A DNA stretch of 64,000 nt, taken from NCBI RefSeq assembly GCF_025144335.1, contig NZ_CP083539.1, forward strand, positions 559,501-623,500, written 5' to 3'. Below the pieces are notes generated by a model. It searched no databases. It was given only the letters and a program-made list of their open reading frames with translations, and had not been told where the DNA came from. Positions 9,305 through 20,568 of the stretch are shown here, piece by piece (the stretch's first letter is position 1; each line of letters starts with the position of its first letter). Origin of the DNA: Jannaschia sp. W003 (lineage in GTDB: Bacteria > Pseudomonadota > Alphaproteobacteria > Rhodobacterales > Rhodobacteraceae). A program made the position numbers and the translations under genes.

Positions 9305-10975
9305 TCAGTCCCGCGGCGCGGGCGGGACCGGGGGGCGGAAGGTGCCGCGCGTGACGACGGCGGGCGCGGCCAGCGGCGGGCGGCGGCGCGCGCGGACGCT
9401 GCGCAGCGCCTTCCGCCCCGCCCAGACGCCGAGCACCGCGATCCCGGCGGCGGCTAGGATCGTGCCTATTCCGACGGATTCGAGATGATACGGCTCCACC
9501 GCGCGCTTGCAGGCGTGCTTCGCGCGGTCCTTCACGCTTACCTGGTTCTCGGGCCGGTGGTCGGGATCGAAGATCTTGGAGTCCGCCAGCGCCCGCTCCA
9601 GCGCGTCGAGCGGCAGCGCCTCGATCGGCTGGAGGCTGCGCCCCTCGTCGCGGCGCAGGGCGTCCACGGCGGGGCGCAGCGCGCCGTGCTCGTCCCAGGC
9701 CGCGCGCACCGCGTCCGGCTCGCAATCGAGGTGCTCGGCCAGGAGAGAGAGCGTGAAGTCCCTCACCAGGGTGCGCTCCTTCTCCGAGGACGCGTCGATG
9801 GCGACGTCGCACTCCGTGTCGAAACCCATGGACCGGTTGTCGATGTTGGACGAGCCGACCTTCAGGAACCGGTCGTCCACCACGAACACCTTGGCGTGGA
9901 CGTAGATCGGCGTGCCGCCCTCGTTCACGGGGTGGAAGATGGCGAAGCGCCCCCGGCCGCCGTCGGCGTCCCGCAGGCGCTCGATCATGCGCGAGCGCAC
10001 CGAGTGCATCGCCTTGTCCTCGAGCCAGCTCTGGGCGGACTGGGGGTTCACGATCACGATCTCGGGGCCGTCCGGCTCGCGCAGGCGGGCCTCCATCGCC
10101 TCGCAGATCGAGCCCGAGGCGAGGTACTGGCTCTCGACGTAGATCGTGCGCCGGGCGGCGCGGATCGCGGCGAGGTAGAGCTCCTCGATCTCGTTCACAA
10201 GATCGCGCCCGTGGTAGCGCGGCGCGGTGCGGGCGATGGCGACCTCCACGTCCCGGATGCTCGGCTCCAGGTCGTCGGGCCAGGGCGAGGGACCGCCCGA
10301 AGGCTCCGGAAGGTCCTCGTCGGTGGCGTTCCTCCAGCGCATCCGCGCGAGGTCGCCCAGGGCTTTCGCCACGGGGCCCTCCAGCGCGGTGGTCACGTCG
10401 TGCCACGGCTGGTGCAGCGAGCCGTCGGGGTCGGCGCGGCGATCGTCATCCGGGGTGTGGTCGCGCGTGTCCCAGCGGCCCGTGGTCACGTCGATGCCGC
10501 CGCAGAAGGCCAGCGCGTCGTCGATCACCACGATCTTCTGGTGGTGGCACGCACCCGCCGGATGGTGGCTGTCGAGCGCGAAGTGGATGCGGTCCGAGGC
10601 CATCTTGAGCGAGATCGTCTCCCAGGCCTGGGTGGCGATCTCGGCGATCATGGCGCCGTCCCACTTCAGGATGTGCAGCTGCACGCCCGGGCGCCGCTCC
10701 ACCACCGCCTCCAGGAACTGGCCCAGGGCATTCGGCCAGCCGTCGGGGGCGAGGCCGTCCGCGTCGCTCTCGCCGGGCAGCATGTCGATCCGCAGGTCGA
10801 AGTCCCAACCGATCAGGTAGACCGCCCGCTCGGCGCGGGTGAGCGCGGTGCGCAGGTGGCGGAAGTAGTCGGCGGCGTCGACGATCAGCGCCAGCCGCGC
10901 GGCGCGGGCGCGGCGCCAGCAGGTGGTGCCCTCCCGCAGGAGGGCGTCGGTCGGTGGTGCGTGGTGCGTAGTCAT
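9305..10975 (-). CDS. Phospholipase D-like protein with C-terminal membrane anchor
   Basis: A 556-residue protein of the PLD superfamily with two HKD half-sites. The first is HHQKIVVIDD in the N-terminal half and the second is HAKVFVVDDRFLKVGSSNIDNRS in the C-terminal half, giving the paired catalytic His/Lys residues of PLD and cardiolipin synthase. There is no signal peptide. A hydrophobic helix near residues 510-530 (GIGTILAAAGIAVLGVWAG) followed by an arginine-rich tail suggests a C-terminal membrane anchor. The likely role is phosphodiester hydrolysis or transphosphatidylation of phospholipids. The start is ATG 10975 (MTTHHAPPTDALLREG); an in-frame extension to 11083 is low-complexity and unlikely. 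It is divergent from the coiled-coil gene with a 182 bp gap. Confidence 0.88.
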   Translation of the reverse strand: MTTHHAPPTDALLREGTTCWRRARAARLALIVDAADYFRHLRTALTRAERAVYLIGWDFDLRIDMLPGESDADGLAPDGWPNALGQFLEAVVERRPGVQLHILKWDGAMIAEIATQAWETISLKMASDRIHFALDSHHPAGACHHQKIVVIDDALAFCGGIDVTTGRWDTRDHTPDDDRRADPDGSLHQPWHDVTTALEGPVAKALGDLARMRWRNATDEDLPEPSGGPSPWPDDLEPSIRDVEVAIARTAPRYHGRDLVNEIEELYLAAIRAARRTIYVESQYLASGSICEAMEARLREPDGPEIVIVNPQSAQSWLEDKAMHSVRSRMIERLRDADGGRGRFAIFHPVNEGGTPIYVHAKVFVVDDRFLKVGSSNIDNRSMGFDTECDVAIDASSEKERTLVRDFTLSLLAEHLDCEPDAVRAAWDEHGALRPAVDALRRDEGRSLQPIEALPLDALERALADSKIFDPDHRPENQVSVKDRAKHACKRAVEPYHLESVGIGTILAAAGIAVLGVWAGRKALRSVRARRRPPLAAPAVVTRGTFRPPVPPAPRD

Positions 10976-11157
10976 GGGAGTCCCCCGGCGTCTTGCGGTC
11001 CCTGTCCCAACGGCGCGCGGGGCGGTTTCGATCCAGCCCCGGGGGCGCGACGCGGCGGAGGCGGACGGGAAACGCCGAGCCACGGGATCGAAAGCGCCCC
11101 CCTCGCGTTGGGGCGCGACGACGTTCGATCCGAACCATGCCGCGTGGAGGGAGCACC

Positions 11158-12654
11158 ATGGCCCAACCCAACAAGACGCCTGCCGGAAAGCCCGCCGGGC
11201 CGACGGGATCGCCGGGCAACGCCCGCACCCTGCTGATCGCCACCACGGCGCTCGCGGTGGCCGGCTGGATCGGCGTGATCTGGCTCGCCGCCTCGCGCGG
11301 GAGCTTGGAGGAGGACTACGCCGCGCAGCTCGAGGCGGCGACGCTGGAGCGCCAGACCGTGGCCGAGGCGCTGGCCGCGCTCGAGGCGGCGTCGGGCGAG
11401 CTCGGGGACGTCGAGGCGCGGGTCGAGGCGGGCGGCGCGACGCTGGCCGAGATCGAGGAGCGCCGCGCCCTGTCGGAGGCCGAGTTCGAGACCCTCCTGG
11501 CCGGATTGGACGAGCGCCGCACCGCCGCCGAGAGCGAGCTGGAGACCGAGATCGCCCGCGTCACCGCGGAGATCGAGACCGCGCGCGCCGGGTTCGAGGC
11601 CGAGCTGGCCGAGCTCACCGGGCGGCGCGATGCGGCGCTCGCCGAAGCCGAGACCGTGGAGGCCTCGCTCGCCGAGGTCCGCGCCGAGCTGGACCGGCGC
11701 ACCGCCGAGGTGGAGGGCCTCGCCGCGCAGTTGCAGGAGGCCGAGGCCGCCGCCGCCGAGGCCACCGCGCGCCGCGACGAGGCCGAGGCGCAGATGGCCG
11801 GGCTGACCGCCGAGGTCGAGGAGGTCGGCGCCCGCCTCGCCGACGCCCGCGCGCAGGAAGCGTCCCTGCGCGAGACCCTCAGCGCCCTGCAGGAGGAGGC
11901 CTCTGCGCTCACCGAGACGCTGGCCGACGCCGAGAGCCGCACCCAGGAGGCGCGCAGCGCCGAGGCGGATCTGCGCGCGCTCATGGACCGCTCCACCGAG
12001 GAGCTGGCCGCCGTCGAGGCCCGCCGCGAGGCGCTGGCCGCCGAGGTGGCCGAGCTGGAGGAGCGCGAGGCGACCCTGTCCGCCGACGTGGCCGCCGCCG
12101 AGGCCCAGCGCGCCGAGGTGCAGAACGAGCTGGCCGACCTGACCGCGCTGCTCGCCACCCGCTCCGAGGAGCTGGCCGCGATCGAGCAGCGCGTCGCCGG
12201 GGCGATCTCCGGCGACGCGGAGCCGGAGGGCGATGCCGTGGCCGAGGGCGTCGAGACGCCCGCCGACGTCGCGAACGCGGGCGCCGAGGGCGAGACCGAG
12301 ACCGCGCTCGGGGTGGCCGACGCGGGCACCGTCACCGCCGCCGAGGCCGCGGACGGCCAGGGCACCGTGCGCCCCGGCCTCTACCGCACCGGCGACATCG
12401 AGGCGGACTTCCGCAGCGGCGGCGCCTTCGAGATGCGCGACACCGCGCGCGGGCGCCGCGTCGCGGGCCGCTTCGAGGCCGCCGACGGCCTGCTGATCCT
12501 GTCGGAGCCGCAGGGCGACCTGCGCCGCGGCGTGGGCTTCCCCCTGCGCTGCGCGGTGGCCGTGGAGGGCGCGGGCTTCGCGCTCGGCGAGGCGCCGGGC
12601 GAGGGCCCATCCTGCGGCCCTCTCGCCGGCACGGCCTTCGAGCCGGCCCAGTAA
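11158..12654 (+). CDS. Membrane-anchored long coiled-coil protein
   Basis: A 498-residue protein that I cannot place in a named family. Residues about 26-46 (LLIATTALAVAGWIGVIWLAA) form a single N-terminal membrane helix. Residues about 50-350 are an almost unbroken Ala/Glu/Arg-rich coiled coil (runs such as LEAASGELGDVEARVEAGG). An acidic Ala/Glu/Gly linker (about 355-400) leads to a roughly 95-residue C-terminal domain (GTVRPGLYRTGDIEADFRSG) with two cysteines that may pair. The topology suggests an inner-membrane anchor with a long rod reaching into the periplasm. The start ATG 11158 has a GGAGGGAG ribosome binding site at 11147-11154; upstream in-frame codons are arginine-rich noise. A scaffold or envelope-spacing role is only a guess. 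The gene is divergent from the phospholipase D-like gene. Confidence 0.75.
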   Translation: MAQPNKTPAGKPAGPTGSPGNARTLLIATTALAVAGWIGVIWLAASRGSLEEDYAAQLEAATLERQTVAEALAALEAASGELGDVEARVEAGGATLAEIEERRALSEAEFETLLAGLDERRTAAESELETEIARVTAEIETARAGFEAELAELTGRRDAALAEAETVEASLAEVRAELDRRTAEVEGLAAQLQEAEAAAAEATARRDEAEAQMAGLTAEVEEVGARLADARAQEASLRETLSALQEEASALTETLADAESRTQEARSAEADLRALMDRSTEELAAVEARREALAAEVAELEEREATLSADVAAAEAQRAEVQNELADLTALLATRSEELAAIEQRVAGAISGDAEPEGDAVAEGVETPADVANAGAEGETETALGVADAGTVTAAEAADGQGTVRPGLYRTGDIEADFRSGGAFEMRDTARGRRVAGRFEAADGLLILSEPQGDLRRGVGFPLRCAVAVEGAGFALGEAPGEGPSCGPLAGTAFEPAQ

Positions 12655-12660
12655 CCTAGG

Positions 12661-12687
12661 CGCCGGTCCCCGACCCGGGGGCCGGCG
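12661..12687 (+). terminator. Hairpin terminator after the coiled-coil gene
   Basis: CGCCGGTCCCC (12661-12671) pairs with GGGGGCCGGCG (12677-12687) around a 5-base loop, with one T-G wobble. It starts 7 bp after the stop codon. No T-run follows, so it is a GC-rich, possibly Rho-assisted terminator. Confidence 0.55.
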
Positions 12688-12763
12688 AACACGGGAGATA
12701 CCACCCCCCCTTCGCGCCCACTGCGGGTTTGCGCGCGGGCGCCGCTGCGCGGGCATCGCGTCG

Positions 12764-12792
12764 TTGACCCCCCCGTTCCCCGTTCCTAGCGT
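12764..12792 (+). promoter_or_regulatory. Candidate sigma-70-type promoter for the amino-acid-type ABC operon
   Basis: TTGACC (12764-12769), a 17 bp spacer, TAGCGT (12787-12792). The binding-protein ATG is at 12853, giving a leader of roughly 55 bases with a GGAGGA ribosome binding site at 12840-12845. The same TTGmC / N17 / TAGC pattern precedes secB and rho. Confidence 0.5.
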
Positions 12793-12852
12793 GCGGCACG
12801 GTTCACGTGCCGCCCCGGGATGGGGGGCGGCGCGGCAACGGGAGGACACCCC

Positions 12853-14028
12853 ATGAGACGCATCACCGCCACCGCAGCCCTTGCGGCCGCCGCCGCGCTC
12901 GCCGCGCCCGCCGGCGCCGAGATCCGCATCGCCCACGTCTACGGCCAGACCGGCGCGCTGGAGGCCTACGCCGAGCAGTCGCACCGCGGCCTCATGCTCG
13001 GGTTGGAATACGCCACCGACGGCACCATGGAGATCGACGGCGAGCCGATCGTCGTGATCCAGAAGGACACGCAGGCCAAGCCCGAGGTGGGCCGCGCCAT
13101 GCTGGCCGAGGCCTTCGGCGACGACGACGCGCACATCGCGGTGGGTCCGGTCTCCTCGGGCGTGGCGCTGGCGATGCTGCCCGTGGCCGAGGAGTACGAA
13201 CGCATCCTCGTGGTGGAGCCGGCGGTGGCCGACTCGATCACCGGCGAGAACTTCAACCGCTACATCTTCCGGACGGGGCGCAACTCCTCCCAAGACGCCA
13301 TCGCCAACGCCGTGGCGCTGGGCGGAGCGGACGTGAAGGTCGCCACGCTGGCGCAGGACTACGCCTTCGGCCGCGACGGCGTGGCCGCCTTCCGCGAGGC
13401 GCTGGGCGCAACCGGTGCCGAGATCGTCCATGAGGAGTACGTGCCCACCGACACCACCGACTTCACCGCCGCCGCGGAGCGCATCTTCAACGCCATGGAC
13501 GGCGTCGAGGGCGAGAAGAAGCTGTTCATCATCTGGGCCGGCGGCGGCAACCCGATGGGCAAGATCAACGCCATGGACCCCGCGCGCCGCGGCGTCGAGA
13601 TCGCGACGGGAGGCAACATCCTCGCGGCCCTGACGGCCTACCGGGAGCTGCCCAGCATGGAGGGCGCGACCTACTACTACCACGAGATCCCCGACAACGC
13701 CGTGAACGACTGGCTGGTCGAGGAGCATCAGGCCCGCTTCGACGGCCCGCCTGACTTCTTCACCGCGGGCGGCATGGCGGCGGGCCTCGCCGTGGTCGAG
13801 GCGATCCGCCGCGCCGGCTCCACCGACACCGAGGCGCTGATCGAGACCATGGAGGGCATGGAGTGGGAGACGCCGAAGGGCACGATGCGCTTCCGTCCCG
13901 AGGACCATCAGGCGCTCCAGTCCATGTACCACTTCCGCACCGAGGTGCGCGACGGCGTGGACTACGGCGTCCCCGTGCTGGTGCGCGAGCTGGGCATCGA
14001 CGACATGGACATCCCCGTCCGCAACTGA
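12853..14028 (+). CDS. Periplasmic substrate-binding protein, branched-chain amino acid (LivJ/K) type
   Basis: A 391-residue exported protein with signal peptide MRRITATAALAAAAALAAPAGA and mature start EIRIAHVYGQTGALEAYAEQ. It shows the two-lobed type I periplasmic fold of the Leu/Ile/Val-binding family: GPVSSGVALAMLPVAEEYE in lobe one, YIFRTGRNSSQDA at the hinge, and a C-terminal section describing an aligned YYYHEIPDNAVNDW lobe. The first of five co-directional genes encoding a complete Liv-type ABC importer. The ligand may be an amino acid, an amide, urea or an aromatic acid; the sequence does not decide. The start ATG has GGAGGA just upstream. A perfect hairpin follows the stop, as in the other importer operon of this window. 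Confidence 0.85.
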   Translation: MRRITATAALAAAAALAAPAGAEIRIAHVYGQTGALEAYAEQSHRGLMLGLEYATDGTMEIDGEPIVVIQKDTQAKPEVGRAMLAEAFGDDDAHIAVGPVSSGVALAMLPVAEEYERILVVEPAVADSITGENFNRYIFRTGRNSSQDAIANAVALGGADVKVATLAQDYAFGRDGVAAFREALGATGAEIVHEEYVPTDTTDFTAAAERIFNAMDGVEGEKKLFIIWAGGGNPMGKINAMDPARRGVEIATGGNILAALTAYRELPSMEGATYYYHEIPDNAVNDWLVEEHQARFDGPPDFFTAGGMAAGLAVVEAIRRAGSTDTEALIETMEGMEWETPKGTMRFRPEDHQALQSMYHFRTEVRDGVDYGVPVLVRELGIDDMDIPVRN

Positions 14029-14036
14029 CCCGGGCC

Positions 14037-14057
14037 GGGGCGGCGACCCGCCGCCCC
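14037..14057 (+). promoter_or_regulatory. Intercistronic hairpin after the Liv-type binding-protein gene
   Basis: GGGGCGGCG (14037-14045), loop ACC, CGCCGCCCC (14049-14057): a perfect 9 bp stem 9 bp after the binding-protein stop and 20 bp before the LivG-like start. It is probably an mRNA-stabilising or partial-termination structure that raises binding protein over the membrane components. Confidence 0.6.
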
Positions 14058-14077
14058 TCCCCCACCGGAGCCCCGCC

Positions 14078-14842
14078 ATGCCCGATCCACTCCTCGAGAC
14101 GCGCGGCCTCACGGTGCGCTTCGGCGGCCACGTGGCCGTGGACGCCGTCACCTGCGCCTTCGCGCCGGGCACGATCACCGCGATCGTGGGCCCGAACGGC
14201 GCCGGCAAGACCACCTACTTCAACCTCGTCTCAGGCCAGATCGCGCCCACCGCCGGCCAGGTGCTGTTCCGGGGCCGCGACGTCACCCGCATGAGCGTGG
14301 CCGAGCGCTGCCGGCGCGGCATCGGACGCGCCTTCCAGCTCACCAACCTCTTTCCCGCACTCACGGTCCACGAGAACCTGCGCCTCGTGATCCAGTCGCG
14401 CCGCCACCGGGGCTTCGACCTCCTGTCCATGGCCGCGGGCCACCGCGCCATCGCCGAGGAGACCGACGCCCTACTTCGCGAGGTCCGGCTGGACCGACTG
14501 GCCGGGCAGGCGGTCTCGGGCCTGTCCCATGGCGACCAGCGCAAGCTGGAGGTCGCGATGCTGATCGCCCTCGACCCGGCCGTCTACATGTTCGACGAGC
14601 CCACCGCCGGCATGAGCGCCGCCGAGGCGCCCGCCGTGCTGGACCTGATCGCCGGGCTGAAGGGGCGCGAGGGCCGCACGATCCTTCTGGTGGAGCACAA
14701 GATGGACGTGATCCGCACCCTCGCCGACCGCATCGTGGTGCTGCACAACGGGGCACTGGTGGCCGACGGCCCGCCCGCCGAGGTCATCGCCTCGGACGTG
14801 GTGCAGGAGGCCTACATGGGCCGGGCGCTCGCCGATGTCTGA
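14078..14842 (+). CDS. livG: ABC transporter ATP-binding protein, LivG type
   Basis: A 254-residue ATPase. Walker A is GPNGAGKTT (about residues 37-45), signature LSHGDQRKLEVAM, Walker B VYMFDEPTAGMS, H-loop LVEHKMD. The signature LSHGDQR and the tail VVQEAYMG are characteristic of the LivG half of Liv-type importers. It pairs with the LivF-type ATPase, whose start overlaps its end by 8 bp, and would power the LivHM permeases on the cytoplasmic face of the inner membrane. The symbol reflects family; the transported ligand is not proven to be a branched-chain amino acid. Confidence 0.9.
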   Translation: MPDPLLETRGLTVRFGGHVAVDAVTCAFAPGTITAIVGPNGAGKTTYFNLVSGQIAPTAGQVLFRGRDVTRMSVAERCRRGIGRAFQLTNLFPALTVHENLRLVIQSRRHRGFDLLSMAAGHRAIAEETDALLREVRLDRLAGQAVSGLSHGDQRKLEVAMLIALDPAVYMFDEPTAGMSAAEAPAVLDLIAGLKGREGRTILLVEHKMDVIRTLADRIVVLHNGALVADGPPAEVIASDVVQEAYMGRALADV

Positions 14843-15560
14843 GCCCGCCCTTCAGCTTCGCGGCGTCCACGCCGACATCGCCCAGTACCGCATCCTCCAC
14901 GGCGTCGACCTCGACGTGCCCCGCGGTGCGGTCACCATGCTGCTGGGCCGCAACGGCGTGGGTAAGACCACCACCCTGCGCACCGTCGTCGGCCACCTCG
15001 CGGCGCGCGAGGGGGCCATTCGCCTCATGGGAGCCGACGTCACCCGCCTGCCCACCTCGGAGCGCGCCCGCGCCGGCATCGGCTACGTGCCCGAGACCAT
15101 GGACGTGTTCTCGGACCTCACGGTCGAGGAGAACATGATCCTCGCCGCCATCGGCGGCCCCCTCGACCCGGCCCGGCTGGAGTGGATCTTCGCCGCCTTT
15201 CCGCCCCTGCGCACCTTCTGGCGCGGCGCGGCCGGAACGCTCTCAGGCGGGCAGAAGCAGATGCTCTCGATCGCCCGCGCGGTGGCCGAGGAGCGCGCGC
15301 TCTACCTCATCGACGAGCCCACCAAGGGCCTTGCCCCTGCGATCGTCTCGACCATGGCGCGCGCCTTGGGAGAATTGAAGCGCGGCGGCGCCTCGATCCT
15401 CATGGTCGAACAGAACTTCGCGGTCGCGCGCGCGCTCGGCGACCATGCGGCGGTGATGGACGACGGCCGCGTCGTCTGGACCGGCGCCATGGCCGAGCTG
15501 GCGGCGGACCCCGCCTTGCAGGAGCGCCTGATGGGCCTGAGCCTGGAGACCGCGCCATGA
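14835..15560 (+). CDS. livF: ABC transporter ATP-binding protein, LivF type
   Basis: A 241-residue ATPase. Walker A is GRNGVGKTT, with the N/V variant common in LivF; signature LSGGQKQMLSIARA, Walker B LYLIDEPTKGLAP, H-loop MVEQNFA. The Lys in EPTKGL and the phrase GYVPETMDVFSDLTVEEN identify the LivF half. It overlaps livG by 8 bp and the next permease by ATGA, so translation of the cluster is coupled. It acts as a heterodimer with LivG on the cytoplasmic side of the LivHM permease pair. Confidence 0.9.
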   Translation: MSEPALQLRGVHADIAQYRILHGVDLDVPRGAVTMLLGRNGVGKTTTLRTVVGHLAAREGAIRLMGADVTRLPTSERARAGIGYVPETMDVFSDLTVEENMILAAIGGPLDPARLEWIFAAFPPLRTFWRGAAGTLSGGQKQMLSIARAVAEERALYLIDEPTKGLAPAIVSTMARALGELKRGGASILMVEQNFAVARALGDHAAVMDDGRVVWTGAMAELAADPALQERLMGLSLETAP

Positions 15561-16603
15561 GCGACGCCGCCCGCGACGACGCCCCCGAGCATCGCCCCAC
15601 CTTCGACGCCCCCACCTGGGGCGAGCGGGTGGGTCGGGCCGCGCCCTACCTCCTCGTCCCCGTGCTGGTGGCGGTGGGCTTCCTCCTGATCGGCAACCCG
15701 TCGAGCTGGCTGACGCTGACGGTCTCGGGCCTCGCCATGGGGATGATGATCTTCATCATGGCCTCGGGCCTGACCCTCGTGTTCGGGCTGATGGACGTGA
15801 TCAACTTCGGCCACGGCGCGTTCATCTCCGTGGGCGCCTTCGTGGGCGTCTCCGTGATCCTGGCCTTGGGCACCTGGGCCGGCGCGCCGTCGCTGGCGCT
15901 GAACCTCGCCGCGGTGATGCTGGCCGTGGCCGCCGCCGCGCTCGTGACCGGCGCGCTGGGCTGGGCCTTCGAGCGGGTGATCGTGCGCCCCGTCTACGGC
16001 GCGCACCTCAAGCAGATCCTGATCACCGTGGGCGGCCTGATCGTGATCGAGCAGGTGATCGTGATGCTCTGGGGGCCGGACGAGATCTTCTTCGCCCGCC
16101 CCGAGACGCTGAAGGGCGCCGTCACCTTTGCGGGCGCGGCCCTCGAGAAGTACCGCCTGCTCGCCGTGGCCGTGGGGCTCGCCGTGTTCCTGGCCATGCG
16201 CCTCGTGCTGCGGCGCACCAAGATCGGGCTGATCGTGCGCGCCGGGGTCGAGAACGGCCCCATGGTCGAGGCCATGGGCTACCGCCTGCGCCGGGTGCTG
16301 GTGGGCGTGTTCGTGGCCGGCTCGGCCCTCGCGGGCCTCGGCGGCGTGATGTGGGCGCTCTACCAGGAGGTGCTCACCGCCGGCATGGGCGAGGAGATGA
16401 TGGTGCTGGTGTTCATCGTGGTCATCATCGGCGGCCTCGGCTCGGTCGAGGGCGCGTTCATCGGCGCACTCCTCGTGGGCCTCCTGCAGAACTACGTCGC
16501 CTTCCTGGAGCCGAAGGCGGCGCTGATCGGCAACATCGGGCTGATGACCGCCGTGCTCATGTGGCGCCCCCAGGGGATGATGCCCGTCGTGAAGGCGAAA
16601 TAG
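15557..16603 (+). CDS. livH: ABC transporter permease, LivH type
   Basis: A 348-residue inner-membrane permease with eight or so hydrophobic helices. The phrases ASGLTLVFGLMDVINFGHGAF and FIVVIIGGLGSVEGAFIGAL are hallmarks of LivH. An approximately 38-residue hydrophilic N terminus precedes the first helix, longer than in enteric LivH. The start ATG overlaps the livF stop as ATGA. It forms the translocation pore together with the LivM-type protein encoded 2 bp downstream. The exact ligand is unknown. Confidence 0.88.
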   Translation: MSDAARDDAPEHRPTFDAPTWGERVGRAAPYLLVPVLVAVGFLLIGNPSSWLTLTVSGLAMGMMIFIMASGLTLVFGLMDVINFGHGAFISVGAFVGVSVILALGTWAGAPSLALNLAAVMLAVAAAALVTGALGWAFERVIVRPVYGAHLKQILITVGGLIVIEQVIVMLWGPDEIFFARPETLKGAVTFAGAALEKYRLLAVAVGLAVFLAMRLVLRRTKIGLIVRAGVENGPMVEAMGYRLRRVLVGVFVAGSALAGLGGVMWALYQEVLTAGMGEEMMVLVFIVVIIGGLGSVEGAFIGALLVGLLQNYVAFLEPKAALIGNIGLMTAVLMWRPQGMMPVVKAK

Positions 16604-16605
16604 CC

Positions 16606-17667
16606 ATGCTCACCGCCCTCCTCTCCGGCGACCGCCCCCGCTCGCGCGTGCTCTCGCTGCTGCTGCTGGCGATCCTCGTGGGCCTCGCCCTGGCCCCGTT
16701 CCTGTTCCCCGGCGTGCGCTCGGTCGAGACCGCGGCGCGCATCTGCGTCTTCATCGTGCTGGTCGCCAGCTACGACCTCCTGCTCGGCTACACCGGCATC
16801 GTGTCCTTCGCGCACACCATGTTCTTCGGCTGCGGCGCCTACGGCGTGGCCATCGCGGTCGAGAACATGGAGCGGGGCTGGACGCCGGTGCTGCTCGGCA
16901 CCGTCGCGGGGGCGCTGCTCGCCGCCGCGCTGGCCTTCGCGATCGCGCTCTTCAGCCTGCGGGTGCGGGCGATCTTCTTCGCCATGATCACCCTCGCCGT
17001 GGCATCCGCCGTGGCGGTGCTGGTCAGCCAGATGAGCGGGCTGACGGGCGGCGAGGACGGCATGACCCTGCGCATCCCGCGCGCGCTGACGCCCGCGTTC
17101 CGCTTCGCCGAAGGAGATATCCTCGGCGTGCGCGCCGACGGGCGGCTCCTGAACTACTACCTCGTGTTCCTCGCCTCGCTCCTTCTGTTCCTGCTGCTCC
17201 TGAGGGTCGTGAACTCGCCCTTCGGCCGCGTGCTGCAGGCGATCCGCGAGAACGACTTCCGCGCCGAGGCCATCGGCTATCGCGTGGTGCTCTACCGCAT
17301 CGTCGCCACCTGCCTCTCGGCGGTGGTCGCCTCGCTGGCGGGCAGCCTCTACGCGCTGTGGCTGCGCTACGTCGGTCCCGACACGTCGCTGAGCTTCGAG
17401 ATCATGCTCGACGTGCTGTTCATGACCGTGATCGGCGGCATGGGCACGATCTACGGCGCCGCGATCGGGGCCACGCTGTTCGTGCTCGCCCAGAACTACC
17501 TGCAGACCCTCATGGGCACGGCCGCGGGGGCGCTGGCGGGCGTGCCGCTGCTGCCGGTGCTGCTCGATCCGAACCGCTGGCTGCTGTGGCTGGGCGTGCT
17601 GTTCGTGCTCAGCGTCTACTTCTTCCCCAGCGGCATCGTCGGGCGGCTGCGCGCGGGACGGGGATAA
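16606..17667 (+). CDS. livM: ABC transporter permease, LivM type
   Basis: A 353-residue inner-membrane permease. Early helices include LSLLLLAILVGLALAPFLF, followed by the LivM-typical phrases SYDLLLGYTGIVSFAHTMFFG and QAIRENDFRAEAIGYRV, and the family's C-terminal FMTVIGGMGTIYGAAIGA. The ATG lies 2 bp after the livH stop. This is the last gene of the Liv-type operon; a GC hairpin (17673-17688) follows and separates it from convergent secA. Confidence 0.88.
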   Translation: MLTALLSGDRPRSRVLSLLLLAILVGLALAPFLFPGVRSVETAARICVFIVLVASYDLLLGYTGIVSFAHTMFFGCGAYGVAIAVENMERGWTPVLLGTVAGALLAAALAFAIALFSLRVRAIFFAMITLAVASAVAVLVSQMSGLTGGEDGMTLRIPRALTPAFRFAEGDILGVRADGRLLNYYLVFLASLLLFLLLLRVVNSPFGRVLQAIRENDFRAEAIGYRVVLYRIVATCLSAVVASLAGSLYALWLRYVGPDTSLSFEIMLDVLFMTVIGGMGTIYGAAIGATLFVLAQNYLQTLMGTAAGALAGVPLLPVLLDPNRWLLWLGVLFVLSVYFFPSGIVGRLRAGRG

Positions 17668-17672
17668 GCGCC

Positions 17673-17688
17673 CGCCCCCGAGGGGGCG
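17673..17688. terminator. Bidirectional hairpin between livM and secA
   Basis: CGCCCCC (17673-17679) and GGGGGCG (17682-17688) are perfectly complementary, with a minimal GA centre that would open to a 4-base loop. It lies in the 32 bp gap between two convergent stop codons, so it may serve both genes. Confidence 0.5.
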
Positions 17689-17699
17689 AGCGGCCGGCG

Positions 17700-20408
<2,709 letters not shown>

Positions 20409-20568
20409 CGCCGCCTCACCCTTGCCGCCCCGGCACGGGCCCTTAAGTGTGGGCGAGATCGTCACGGCGGGGCGGGAGAAATCCGTTCGCCGTCACCTAA
20501 GACCGGCCCCCGAGGGTGTCAACGAAGCCCCCCGGTGCGCCGTCTCGACCACTCCCGAAAGGACATCC

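Noticed and set aside
11300..12200. Apparent tandem DNA repeats rich in GCCGAGG and GAGGCC
   Set aside because: They follow codon triplets of an Ala/Glu/Arg coiled coil; there is no fixed repeat unit or spacer, so neither CRISPR nor a satellite.
10972..14214. A 1080-codon open frame on the minus strand, opposite the coiled-coil and Liv-type binding-protein genes
   Set aside because: It is a shadow of GC-rich codon structure: compositionally biased (Gly/Ala/Arg/His runs), no domains, and fully antisense to genes with clear families and ribosome binding sites.
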